Source: DLAJ01 sp964655525 (GTDB lineage Bacteria > Bacillota > Clostridia > Lachnospirales > Lachnospiraceae). From it: a DNA stretch of 64,000 nucleotides. The position numbers were made by a program, and so were the translations under genes. The notes below the pieces were generated by a model, which saw only the letters and a program-made list of their open reading frames with translations, searched no databases and was not told the DNA's origin. Positions within the stretch are counted from its first letter, which is position 1. Each line of letters opens with the position of its first letter. Below, in pieces: positions 1 to 8,423 of this stretch. The stretch covers positions 147,213 to 211,212 of the forward strand of contig CAZZNE010000003.1 of the NCBI GenBank assembly GCA_964655525.1, in the 5' to 3' direction.

Positions 1-80
1 CGCTTGCCGCGTTAGGTGTGGGCTATCGGGATATTCTGGACTATTATTACATAGGAACCGAATGGAAGGCACCAAAATAA
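1..80 (+). CDS. C-terminal end of a SpoIID/LytB-like protein (partial)
   Basis: An open frame enters from the left edge (codons in phase with base 3) and stops at TAA 78-80. The visible tail reads GVGYRDILDYYYIGTE and then a short basic end. This resembles the C-terminus of SpoIID/LytB-domain proteins, which end in a segment such as G-K-S-Y-x-E-I-L-x-H-Y-Y-x-G-T/V. In sporulating bacteria SpoIID degrades peptidoglycan during engulfment. Only about 25 residues are visible, so the family call is tentative. The stop overlaps the start of the next gene by 19 bases, which suggests translational coupling. Confidence 0.45.
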   Translation, partial: LAALGVGYRDILDYYYIGTEWKAPK

Positions 81-985
81 CTGATCACATGGATGATACG
101 GAGAGAAAAATGATTCGCTTTATCAAGGTGTTTATGGGAAAAATGAAACGGGATGATGTGGGCGCGCACGCGGCATCTGCGGCGTTCTTTATGTTTCTTT
201 CCATTTTTCCGATCCTAATGCTTCTGTGTTCGGTGCTGCCGTATACCCATATATCCGAGGCGGATCTGCTTAGGGTAGTGACGGATTTACTTCCGTCAAG
301 TATTGATCCGCTGGCGGTCAGCGTGATCGGCGAGCTGTATGACCAGTCGGCGACGATCATTTCCATTTCCGCCGTATTTGTCGTCTGGTCTGCGGCAAAG
401 GGAATCCTTGCGCTACTCAGGGGCTTAAATGCTGTGCAGGAGGTCATTGAGACGCGCAATTATTTTGTATTGCGCTTTTGGTCCTGTATTTATACGGTCA
501 TTCTGCTCGTGCTCATCGTTTTTTCACTGATTGTGATCGTGTTCGGCAACACGATCATCAACAATTTTTTTTCTCATCTGCCGAACGTCCGGTATATGGC
601 AGTCATTTTAATGCCGTTTCGCTATGCTGTCGTCATTGTCGCGCTGGCGCTTGTATTTGCGCTGATGTATGCGCTTATTCCGAATAGAAAAAACAAAATT
701 TTTAATAAGATGCCGGGTGCCATTTTTGCAAGCTTGGGCTGGACGATATTTTCATGGGCGTTTTCGTTATATGTGGAGCATTACGGCGCTTTTGATATGT
801 ACGGAAGCCTGACGACGATCGTGATCGTCATGCTCTGGCTGTATTTTTGTATGTATATCCTGCTGCTCGGCGATGAAATCAATTATTTTTTGCAGCCGTT
901 GCTTGCGCTGCTTCGGGTGAACCGTCAGGTACGGAAAAAGATGGAAAAGGAGAACGAAGAAAAGCATCCCGTTTCCAAGTCCTAA
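62..985 (+). CDS. YihY/BrkB family inner-membrane protein
   Basis: A 307-residue integral membrane protein of the YihY/BrkB family (often misnamed ribonuclease BN). Its molecular role is not settled. After a basic cytoplasmic N-terminus it carries about six hydrophobic helices, starting with AAFFMFLSIFPILMLL near residue 40 and including the family-typical AAKGILALLRGLN segment near residue 112. The C-terminus is charged. The ATG at 62 is preferred because AGGAA lies just upstream; the in-frame ATG at 89 has no ribosome site. The start overlaps the end of the upstream SpoIID-like gene. The family call is secure; the function is unknown. Confidence 0.85.
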   Translation: MEGTKITDHMDDTERKMIRFIKVFMGKMKRDDVGAHAASAAFFMFLSIFPILMLLCSVLPYTHISEADLLRVVTDLLPSSIDPLAVSVIGELYDQSATIISISAVFVVWSAAKGILALLRGLNAVQEVIETRNYFVLRFWSCIYTVILLVLIVFSLIVIVFGNTIINNFFSHLPNVRYMAVILMPFRYAVVIVALALVFALMYALIPNRKNKIFNKMPGAIFASLGWTIFSWAFSLYVEHYGAFDMYGSLTTIVIVMLWLYFCMYILLLGDEINYFLQPLLALLRVNRQVRKKMEKENEEKHPVSKS

Positions 986-1023
986 GGGTTTGGAACGATT
1001 GTTTTTTATTAGGGGAGGTTATC

Positions 1024-3525
1024 ATGCCTGTTTTTGCAAAAATGATGATCAAACACCATATCAGACGCAGTTACATGATCATTTTAGGCATTGCCTGCTC
1101 GGTGACCATGATGTTCTGCATGATCCAGATGGGGGACAGTATTAACAACAAGTATAAGGAACAGGCAATGGGAACGAACCGATATGATTTTCATATAGAG
1201 GGTTTGACAAAAGAGCAGGCGGATTGGCTAAATGAGAAACTAGATAAAGAAGAGATTGAAGCATCGGGAATCCTTTGGAGCGACTATCGTGAAAAGCAAA
1301 TGAAACTGGAAGCGAATACAAAAATAGAGCTTAATTTATGTGCAGGAACGAAGGAAGGGCTGGAAGAACCCGGACTGCGGCTTCAGGAAGGAAGATGGAG
1401 CGAGTCATCGGATGAGATTGTTTTAGAACAATACGTCTGCGAAATGCTGGGAAGCAGGATCGGGGATGAGGTCGTAGTTGTCTGCGGTCTGACGGGAGAT
1501 ACCTATCGTTTCCGGCTTGTCGGGATTATGGAGAACAGCCCGGTTTTATTAAGCAGCGATTGGAGAATGGGGTTCATGAACGTTTCCCTCTCGTTTCTTT
1601 ATGAAGCGGGGCTGGTAACGCCGGAGACAGAAGAATACGCGCTGATCGTTACGGTAAATTCCGATGTGGATGCTTATGATGCTGAAGAAGTATCAGAATT
1701 AGAAGATAAAGCCAAGGAACTTCTTGCCCGGACTTATGGACTTGACAGTTATTATGATACGGCCCGCAAAGTATTTAGTGGACAGGCTTCGGAGGAAGAG
1801 AGAGAAACCGTAAAAAGAGTTGGCGAGAAATTTGGATATAATCATTCTAAAACGGAAAATATTGAGGAATATCGACTGCAGTCTGAAGTCGGGAATGCAT
1901 TAAGGGCACTCGCGATCGTGCTTGCGGTTACGGTGGTTCTGCTGATCTTTAACAGCATGCATCTTGCCATTGTCGAAAACACAAAAGAACTGGGAATGCT
2001 CCGCTGCATCGGAATGAATTACCGGCAGACCGGTATGATCATATGTGCGGAAAATATGTTTTACTGCATCTTGGGGTATGGGATTGGCATTTTCTTCGGA
2101 AATATGTTGAATCAGGTGATTGCAAAAAATATCCTTTTATATCTGACCGGCGACCACGTGAAGATCAGACAGCTTGGGAGCAGTTATCTGCTGACGGCGG
2201 CGGTTGTCCTGTTTTCTTTGGTCATGGCGTTCGGATTATCCCTACATAAGATTTTCGTGCTGACGCCTATAGAAGCAAGTAAATATAACGGGTTCACTAC
2301 CAAGCCTCAAAAAGTACGGACGATGGAGAAATGGTCCTGTGTGAAATTTGCCGAAAGAAATATCAGACGGGAACGGAGCAAGAGCGTGATCGTGATGCTC
2401 TCTATGATCTTCTCCATGGTGATCCTGATGGTCATCATCAATACCATGCTCAATGTAAAATTGCCGGAGAAGGATAAAAAGAGCAGGTTTTCCGATTATG
2501 AAGTGTATATTCTCCGTGAAGGATGGATCGATGCGTGGGATGGGAATTTTATCGTAGAACTCTCTATTCCGGAAATAGAAGAAGTGCGGGGTGTGGAAGG
2601 TGTAGGGGAAGTATATGCGATCGGTTCAACACTTGCGCCGGGCGCAACCATGCATCAACAAAACGGGAATGTGATTCATGAGATCATTTATGATGACGCG
2701 TTGTTTCAATGGCTGTTGGAACAAAACGGGAAAGCGGAACTTTGGGAAGCGGGAGTGGATGCTGTTTGTGTGATAACGGGAACATACGGAGAAGAGGAAC
2801 AGCAACTCCTTGATGAGATAGAGGAGACAGGCACCATTGCGTACAGACTGGGCAACGGGGAAGAAGGCATGCTGGATGTCAGCGCCGTGTTGCATACGGA
2901 TTATATACCGGATTATAAAGAAAACGGAAACGGAGAAGCAGTCACGGTTATTTTGTCCGAGCGGGCCGCCTTGGAAATTTATGGTGATTATAGCTATACG
3001 GACGTGATGATAAAATGCAATTCTAATGCCAACGAAAAGACGTTTGCTGAGATTGTGGCAATCTTTGCGGATAATAAGTATGCGATATGCGGGTCGTACG
3101 AGGTCGGTATGGAGAAGAGGATCACGGACACGCTGGTGATCCTATACATTGCCGCCCTGATCGTGACCGCCACGGCAGTAACAGCGGTCCTCAATATGAT
3201 GATTATCATGAAAGCAAACCTGATCCTCAGGCGGAAGGAACACGGGATATGGAGAGCGTTGGGCATGACCTTAAAACGGTTAAAGAGAACGATCAGCATG
3301 GAAGTACTGCTCATGCTTTTTGCTTCCTATATGATCGCTATCCTTGTCTCTCTTCCGCTCCAGTGGTACATGTGCAATTTGATGGAAACTGTGAATGTGA
3401 AAGGGATCATGACAGGTTATTTCGGAGTCGGAATCGTTTCCATAACGCTTGTGTATTTCTTAGTCATGTCAGGACTGAAATTTAAGAAAACAAATGAAAT
3501 CATTGCAGAAATCAGGGAGGAATAA
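1024..3525 (+). CDS. FtsX-like ABC transporter permease, copy 1
   Basis: An 833-residue permease built from two FtsX-type halves. A first helix (about residues 15-37) is followed by a large extracellular domain to about 285, three helices (about 290-405), a further helix (about 452-475), a second extracellular domain to about 695 and three terminal helices. FtsX/MacB-type permeases work with an ATPase in lipoprotein, peptide or antibiotic handling; the substrate here is unknown. The ribosome site is GGGGAGG. The ATPase gene starts 2 bases after the stop, and a close paralogue of this permease follows it, giving permease-ATPase-permease. N-terminal and C-terminal blocks are near identical between the copies; the extracellular loops differ most. 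Confidence 0.88.
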   Translation: MPVFAKMMIKHHIRRSYMIILGIACSVTMMFCMIQMGDSINNKYKEQAMGTNRYDFHIEGLTKEQADWLNEKLDKEEIEASGILWSDYREKQMKLEANTKIELNLCAGTKEGLEEPGLRLQEGRWSESSDEIVLEQYVCEMLGSRIGDEVVVVCGLTGDTYRFRLVGIMENSPVLLSSDWRMGFMNVSLSFLYEAGLVTPETEEYALIVTVNSDVDAYDAEEVSELEDKAKELLARTYGLDSYYDTARKVFSGQASEEERETVKRVGEKFGYNHSKTENIEEYRLQSEVGNALRALAIVLAVTVVLLIFNSMHLAIVENTKELGMLRCIGMNYRQTGMIICAENMFYCILGYGIGIFFGNMLNQVIAKNILLYLTGDHVKIRQLGSSYLLTAAVVLFSLVMAFGLSLHKIFVLTPIEASKYNGFTTKPQKVRTMEKWSCVKFAERNIRRERSKSVIVMLSMIFSMVILMVIINTMLNVKLPEKDKKSRFSDYEVYILREGWIDAWDGNFIVELSIPEIEEVRGVEGVGEVYAIGSTLAPGATMHQQNGNVIHEIIYDDALFQWLLEQNGKAELWEAGVDAVCVITGTYGEEEQQLLDEIEETGTIAYRLGNGEEGMLDVSAVLHTDYIPDYKENGNGEAVTVILSERAALEIYGDYSYTDVMIKCNSNANEKTFAEIVAIFADNKYAICGSYEVGMEKRITDTLVILYIAALIVTATAVTAVLNMMIIMKANLILRRKEHGIWRALGMTLKRLKRTISMEVLLMLFASYMIAILVSLPLQWYMCNLMETVNVKGIMTGYFGVGIVSITLVYFLVMSGLKFKKTNEIIAEIREE

Positions 3526-3526
3526 G

Positions 3527-4198
3527 ATGAGCTTAATTGAATTGAAAAAAGCAGTAAAAGAATATACAACTGGAGAGATTACCGTGCGTGCGCTGGATGA
3601 ACTGAGCCTTGCGGTGCAGCAGGGAGAAATTATTGTCATTCTGGGAGAGAGCGGTTCAGGAAAAAGTACCCTGCTCAATATCATGGGCGGACTGGATATC
3701 CTGACCTCTGGGGAAATTCTGTTAGAGGGAAAGCCGTACACGAATTTTAAGGATGCGGAGATGTCGAAGCTGCGCAGACAGAAATTCGGATTTATATTCC
3801 AGGCATATAATCTTCTTCCGCTTTTGACCATTTATGAGAATATCATCGCGCCGCTCCTTTTGGATAACAAGCGGGTGCAGCGAAAAGATGTGGAAGCATT
3901 GAGCGAAAGCCTTGGCATCAAACAACAGCTTGATAAATTTCCGAACCAGCTCTCCGGCGGACAGCAGCAGCGCGCAGCGATTGTAAGGGCATTGATCAAT
4001 CATCCGAAGGTCATTTTTGCGGACGAGCCGACGGGTAATCTGGATAAGGATACCGGCGAGCAGGTGATGTCCTGCCTGATCGATGCGGTGAAAAAAGAAG
4101 GAGCAACCTTAGTCATGGTAACGCATAATGAAAAGCTTTCTTCCTATGCGGACCGGGTGATACGAATGGAGAGCGGAAAAGAAATCGGGCAGAAATAA
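3527..4198 (+). CDS. ABC transporter ATP-binding protein (LolD/MacB type)
   Basis: A 223-residue ATPase that powers the flanking FtsX-like permeases. Walker A is GESGSGKST near residue 38, the Q-loop is FIFQAYNLLP, the signature is LSGGQQQR, Walker B is VIFADEPTGNLD and the switch histidine is in VTHN. This set is typical of the LolD/MacB/BceA-like group. The ATG at 3527 is chosen because GGAGG sits 7 bases upstream; longer in-frame starts lie inside the preceding gene. It is one short step from both permease genes and probably serves both. Confidence 0.92.
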   Translation: MSLIELKKAVKEYTTGEITVRALDELSLAVQQGEIIVILGESGSGKSTLLNIMGGLDILTSGEILLEGKPYTNFKDAEMSKLRRQKFGFIFQAYNLLPLLTIYENIIAPLLLDNKRVQRKDVEALSESLGIKQQLDKFPNQLSGGQQQRAAIVRALINHPKVIFADEPTGNLDKDTGEQVMSCLIDAVKKEGATLVMVTHNEKLSSYADRVIRMESGKEIGQK

Positions 4199-4226
4199 AG
4201 AGTGATGATAAAGAGGAGGGTTATCA

Positions 4227-6734
4227 ATGTTCCTTTTTGCTAAAATGATGATCAAGCACCATATCAAACGCAGTTATATGATCATTCTGGGCATTGCCTG
4301 CTCGGTGACCATGATGTTCTGCATGATTCAGATGGGGGACAGTATTAACAGAAAGTACAAAGAACAGGCAATGGGAACAAACCTGCATGATTTTTCGGTA
4401 ACCGGTTTGACCAAAGAGCAGGCAGAGTTCATAAAAGAGGAATTGGACAAGGAAAAGATTGAAGCATCAGGAATCTCCTGGAGTGATTACCGTGAAATGC
4501 GGATGAAACCGGAAGCATATCAGAAACTGGGGCTTCAGATCTGCGCAGGAACGAAAGAAGGGTTGGAAGAGATCGGACTTCGGCTTCGAGATGGAAGATG
4601 GAGCGAGTCATCGGATGAGATTGTTTTGGAACAGTATGTCTGCGAGATGCTGGGAAGCCGGATCGGGGATGAGGTCGCCGTTGTCTGCGGTCTGACAGGA
4701 GAGATCTATTGTTTCCGGCTTGTCGGCATCATGGAAAACGCACCGACTTTATTCAGCGGCGACAGGCCGGAGGGAGTCATGAACGTTTCTTTTTCGTTCC
4801 TTTATGATGCAGGGCTGACAACTCCGGAGGCCGAAGAATACAGTCTGATCGTTACGATGACTTCCGATGTGGATGCCTATGACGAGGAAGAAGAAGCAGA
4901 ATTAGTAAATAAAGCCCAGGAACTGCTTGCCCGGATTTATGGACTGAATGGTTTTAATGATACGCTTCAAAAAATCGGGAATAAACAGGCTTCGGAGGAA
5001 GAAATAGAGATCATAAGGAGAATCAATAGAAATACCGTATCTAATAATGCGAAGTGGGAAAATTTTGTAGAATATGGTTTTCAGTCCGAAAGCGGAAACG
5101 CCTTAAAGGCATTGCCAATCTTACTCGCGGTATCCATGATCCTGCTGATCTTTAACAGCATGCACCTTGCTATTGCCGAAAACACAAGAGAATTAGGGAT
5201 GCTGCGCTGTATCGGAATGAACTATCTCCAGACCGGTCTGATCGTATTTTTTGAAAACTTTTTTTACTGCATCTTAGGATACGGGATTGGCATTGTCCTT
5301 GGAAATATCATGAATCAGTTCTTTGCAAAGAATATCCTTTTATATATGACCGGCGAATATGTGGGGATCAGGCAGCTTCCAAGCAGCTATCTGCTGACGG
5401 CGGCGGTTGTTCTGATTGCTCTGGTGCTGGCATTTGCGCTGTCCATCCATAAGATCATAGCGCTGACGCCCATAGAAGCAAGCAAATATAACGGTCTGGC
5501 CGTCAAAAATCAAAAGGTACAGACGATGGAGCAATGGTCCTGCGTCAAATTTTCCAAAAGAAATATCAAACGGGAACGAAGCAAAAGCATGATCGTCATG
5601 CTCTCCATGATCTTTTCCATGATGATCCTGATGGTCATCGTTAATTTCATGCTCAACGTAAAATTACCGGAGAAGGATCCGAAAAGCGGGTTTTCCGATT
5701 ATGAAGTGTATATCCCACGTGACGGATGGATGGATGCCATGGAGGGGATTTCCGGCGTAGAGCTCTCTGTCCCGGAAATAGAAAAAGTACGGGGCGTGAC
5801 CGGAGTAGAGAAAATCTATGCGATTGGTGCTTCACTTAATCTGGAGTCTTATATGTATCAACAGAACGGGAATTCTATTTCCGCTATCATTTATGATGAC
5901 GCGCTGTTTCAATGGCTGTTAGAAAAAAACGGGAAAACGGAACTTTGGCAAAAAGAACCGGATGCCGTCTGTGTGGTAACAGGAACCTGCGAAGAGGAAG
6001 AACAGGAACTTCTGAATGAAATCGAGGTGACGGGTGCCATTGCGTACAGACTGGCGAGCGGCAAAGAAGGCACGCTGCATGTGGGTTCCGTGCTGTATAC
6101 AGATTACATACCGGAAAACAAGGGGACCGGAAGCGGCAGAGGTTCGGTTACGATTATTCTGACAGAAAAAGCCGCCTTGGAAATTTACGGTGCCTACAGT
6201 TACACGGACGTGATGATAAAACTGAATTCTCACGCCAAGGAGGGAACATATTCTGAGATTGCAGCGGTCTTTGCAGATAATGAGTATGCGATATGCTTAT
6301 CTTACGAAATGGGCATGGACAAATACATCACGGATGCGCTGGTGATCATTTACATTGCTGCAATGATTGTCTTTGCTACAGCGGTAACAGCGGTCCTCAA
6401 CATGATGATCATCATGAAGGCGAACCTGATCCTCAGACGGAAGGAATACGGCATATGGCGGGCGCTGGGAATGGCCTTAAAACAATTAAAACGAACGATC
6501 AGCATAGAGGTGCTGCTCATGCTTTTTACTTCCTATGTGATCGCGGTCGCCCTTTCCTTCCCGCTCCTATGTTATCTGTGTAGTAGGCTGATTGAAAATT
6601 TTAATGTGAAAGGGACCGTGACAGGATATCTCGGAGTCGGTGTTGTTTTCATTCTGTCCGTGTATATCTTAGTCATGTCCGGGCTGAAATTTAAGAGAAC
6701 AAATGAGATCATTGCAGATATCAGGGAGGAATAA
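4227..6734 (+). CDS. FtsX-like ABC transporter permease, copy 2
   Basis: An 835-residue paralogue of the permease at 1024-3525, with the same eight-helix, two-extracellular-domain layout. The N-terminus (HHIKRSYMIILGIACSV), the central AENTRELGMLRCIG block and the C-terminal TNEIIADIREE are nearly unchanged from copy 1, while parts of the extracellular domains diverge. This is a tandem gene duplication around the ATPase gene. The two permeases may pair as a heterodimer or sense different ligands; neither can be decided from sequence. The ribosome site is GAGGAGG. The gene ends just before the pheST promoter. Confidence 0.88.
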   Translation: MFLFAKMMIKHHIKRSYMIILGIACSVTMMFCMIQMGDSINRKYKEQAMGTNLHDFSVTGLTKEQAEFIKEELDKEKIEASGISWSDYREMRMKPEAYQKLGLQICAGTKEGLEEIGLRLRDGRWSESSDEIVLEQYVCEMLGSRIGDEVAVVCGLTGEIYCFRLVGIMENAPTLFSGDRPEGVMNVSFSFLYDAGLTTPEAEEYSLIVTMTSDVDAYDEEEEAELVNKAQELLARIYGLNGFNDTLQKIGNKQASEEEIEIIRRINRNTVSNNAKWENFVEYGFQSESGNALKALPILLAVSMILLIFNSMHLAIAENTRELGMLRCIGMNYLQTGLIVFFENFFYCILGYGIGIVLGNIMNQFFAKNILLYMTGEYVGIRQLPSSYLLTAAVVLIALVLAFALSIHKIIALTPIEASKYNGLAVKNQKVQTMEQWSCVKFSKRNIKRERSKSMIVMLSMIFSMMILMVIVNFMLNVKLPEKDPKSGFSDYEVYIPRDGWMDAMEGISGVELSVPEIEKVRGVTGVEKIYAIGASLNLESYMYQQNGNSISAIIYDDALFQWLLEKNGKTELWQKEPDAVCVVTGTCEEEEQELLNEIEVTGAIAYRLASGKEGTLHVGSVLYTDYIPENKGTGSGRGSVTIILTEKAALEIYGAYSYTDVMIKLNSHAKEGTYSEIAAVFADNEYAICLSYEMGMDKYITDALVIIYIAAMIVFATAVTAVLNMMIIMKANLILRRKEYGIWRALGMALKQLKRTISIEVLLMLFTSYVIAVALSFPLLCYLCSRLIENFNVKGTVTGYLGVGVVFILSVYILVMSGLKFKRTNEIIADIREE

Positions 6735-6778
6735 AGAGAGGGACGCTGTATCTGATAAAAACTTTGCAAATTCATAGC

Positions 6779-6807
6779 TTGACTTTTTGAATCACAGTGA
6801 TTACAAT
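6779..6807 (+). promoter_or_regulatory. Vegetative promoter of the pheST T-box leader
   Basis: TTGACT (6779-6784), a 17-base spacer and TACAAT (6802-6807) match a sigma-A promoter closely. It lies 45 bases after the stop of the preceding permease gene and just before the T-box stem I region, so transcription should begin near 6814. Confidence 0.75.
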
Positions 6808-6813
6808 AATTAG

Positions 6814-7090
6814 CATAAAAAGCGATGAACATGTAAAAGTACTTGATAACCCTGCAGAGAGAGGATGTCACCGGCTGAAAGCATCCTTAGGAAGTGTCCT
6901 GTATGATATTCCCATGTGAGCCGCCCGTTTGAAACAGTGCATCCGCACTTGAAAGTAGGATGGGACGTTGCAGCGCGTTAAGCTGATCGAGAGTCTGTGT
7001 TTGGAAACGGGGTGTGATCCGAATACAGGAATCAGGGTGGTACCGCGGAGTTTATTCGTCCCTTGCATATGCAAGGGACGTTTTTTGCGC
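6814..7090 (+). promoter_or_regulatory. T-box riboswitch leader, phenylalanine-specific
   Basis: A tRNA-sensing leader upstream of pheS. The conserved T-box sequence AGGGTGGTACCGCG is at 7034-7047. Stem I features are visible: an AGAGAG run near 6856 and a candidate specifier codon TTC (Phe) at 6909-6911. The expression platform is the terminator at 7057-7086; pairing of the T-box region with the left terminator arm would form the antiterminator. Uncharged tRNA-Phe should therefore switch on pheST. The specifier position was read by eye and is less certain than the T-box itself. Confidence 0.9.
7057..7086 (+). terminator. T-box regulatory terminator
   Basis: A perfect 24-base palindrome (7057-7080, arms CGTCCCTTGC and GCAAGGGACG) is followed by six T. 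It is the conditional Rho-independent terminator of the T-box leader. Confidence 0.92.
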
Positions 7091-7303
7091 GATAAGCAGA
7101 GAAGAAAAGAGCGTTTTGCACGCTGACTGCGCTTGCGCAAGGAAGCGTGGGAAACGTTCTTTGCGGCGAGCAACGCGAGCCTGAAATGCTTCGCATTTCA
7201 GGCTGCCTATCGAAGAGTAACGAAAAACAAGCAGTAAAAATTCATTTAGAATGCACTTTTTCGTATTTGCGCGAAGGGGTTGGAAAGGAGTAGGCAGTAA
7301 AAT
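7087..7303 (+). other. Long untranslated spacer between T-box terminator and pheS
   Basis: About 215 bases without a credible gene. It contains a 12-bp perfect hairpin with a TTC loop (arms 7178-7189 and 7193-7204, AGCCTGAAATGC) that has no T-tract and so is not a classic terminator. A weaker GC-rich pairing lies around 7105-7150. The pheS ribosome site GGAAAGGAG is near 7283. Its role is unknown. Confidence 0.5.
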
Positions 7304-8323
7304 ATGAAAGAAAAACTGGCAAAGATCAAGGAAGAGGCGCTGAAACAGATTGCGGGCAGCGATGCGCTGGAAAAGCTCAATGAGGTAAGGGTCAATTTCC
7401 TTGGCAAAAAAGGAGAACTGACAACCGTCTTAAAATCCATGAAAGACGTCGCACCGGAGGAACGCCCGAAGGTTGGTCAGATGGTCAATGAGATCCGGGA
7501 TGAGATTGAGCGCGTGCTGGAGCAGGCGAAAACGCAGATGGAGGCAAAAGCGCGTGAGGCGGCAATGAAGCGTGAGGTGATCGATGTAACGCTTCCTGCA
7601 AAAAAGAGTTTAATCGGACACCGGCATCCGAATCGCATTGTCTTAGACGAGGTGGAGCGGATCTTCATCGGCATGGGCTATGAAGTGGTAGAGGGACCGG
7701 AAGTGGAATATGATTATTACAACTTCGAGGCGTTAAATATTCCGGCAGACCATCCGGCAAAGGACGAGCAGGATACTTTTTATGTGACGAATGAGATTCT
7801 TCTGCGCACGCAGACGTCTCCCGTGCAGGTGCGGACAATGGAAAAAGGAAAGCTGCCGATCCGCATGATCGCGCCCGGCAGGGTATTCCGCTCCGACGAG
7901 GTGGATGCGACGCATTCGCCGTCGTTCCATCAGATTGAAGGAATGATCGTAGACAAGGGGATTACCTTTGCGGACTTAAAGGGAACGCTTGCCCAGTTCG
8001 CAAAAGAACTGTTCGGAGAAAAAACCAAGGTGAAATTCCGTCCGCATCATTTCCCGTTCACAGAGCCGTCCGCAGAGGTGGATGTATCCTGTTTTAAGTG
8101 CGGCGGAGAGGGATGCCGGTTCTGTAAGGGAAGCGGCTGGATCGAAATTTTAGGCTGCGGCATGGTTCATCCGAAAGTGTTGAAAATGAGCGGCATCGAC
8201 CCTGACGTTTATTCCGGTTTTGCGTTCGGAATCGGCTTAGAGCGCATTACCCTGTTGAAATATGAAATTGATGACATGAGACTCTTATATGAAAATGATG
8301 TAAGATTTTTGAAGCAGTTCTAA
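7304..8323 (+). CDS. pheS: Phenylalanyl-tRNA synthetase alpha subunit
   Basis: A 339-residue catalytic subunit of the (alpha-beta)2 enzyme that charges tRNA-Phe. The N-terminal coiled-coil (about 1-90) binds tRNA. Class II motif 2 appears as GRVFRSDEVDATHSP and motif 3 as GFAFGIGLERI near the C-terminus. The length matches the bacterial family. It is controlled by the Phe T-box upstream and is followed by pheT after a 100-base gap that holds a double hairpin. Confidence 0.97.
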   Translation: MKEKLAKIKEEALKQIAGSDALEKLNEVRVNFLGKKGELTTVLKSMKDVAPEERPKVGQMVNEIRDEIERVLEQAKTQMEAKAREAAMKREVIDVTLPAKKSLIGHRHPNRIVLDEVERIFIGMGYEVVEGPEVEYDYYNFEALNIPADHPAKDEQDTFYVTNEILLRTQTSPVQVRTMEKGKLPIRMIAPGRVFRSDEVDATHSPSFHQIEGMIVDKGITFADLKGTLAQFAKELFGEKTKVKFRPHHFPFTEPSAEVDVSCFKCGGEGCRFCKGSGWIEILGCGMVHPKVLKMSGIDPDVYSGFAFGIGLERITLLKYEIDDMRLLYENDVRFLKQF

Positions 8324-8384
8324 AAAAGATTTACGCGAGGCGCAAATCTTTCGAAGAATCGTAAAACGATTCTTCTGGAATTGA
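8321..8384 (+). repeat. Double-hairpin post-stop element, copy A (between pheS and pheT)
   Basis: Starting on the pheS stop codon, this element forms two adjacent stem-loops: AAAGATTT/AAATCTTT (8325-8351) and GAAGAATCG/CGATTCTTC (8353-8375), then TGGAATTGA. The same outline, with different loop sequences but conserved outer arms, occurs on the minus strand at 26782-26847. It lies inside an operon, so full termination here would silence pheT; partial attenuation or an RNA-processing role is more likely. Confidence 0.7.
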
Positions 8385-8423
8385 GGACATTCGATATATC
8401 AAATTGAGAAAGGAAAGCATGCG

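Noticed and set aside
6868..7173. A minus-strand ORF of about 100 codons across the T-box
   Set aside because: It lies over a recognised RNA leader, has no ribosome site and its sequence is not protein-like.
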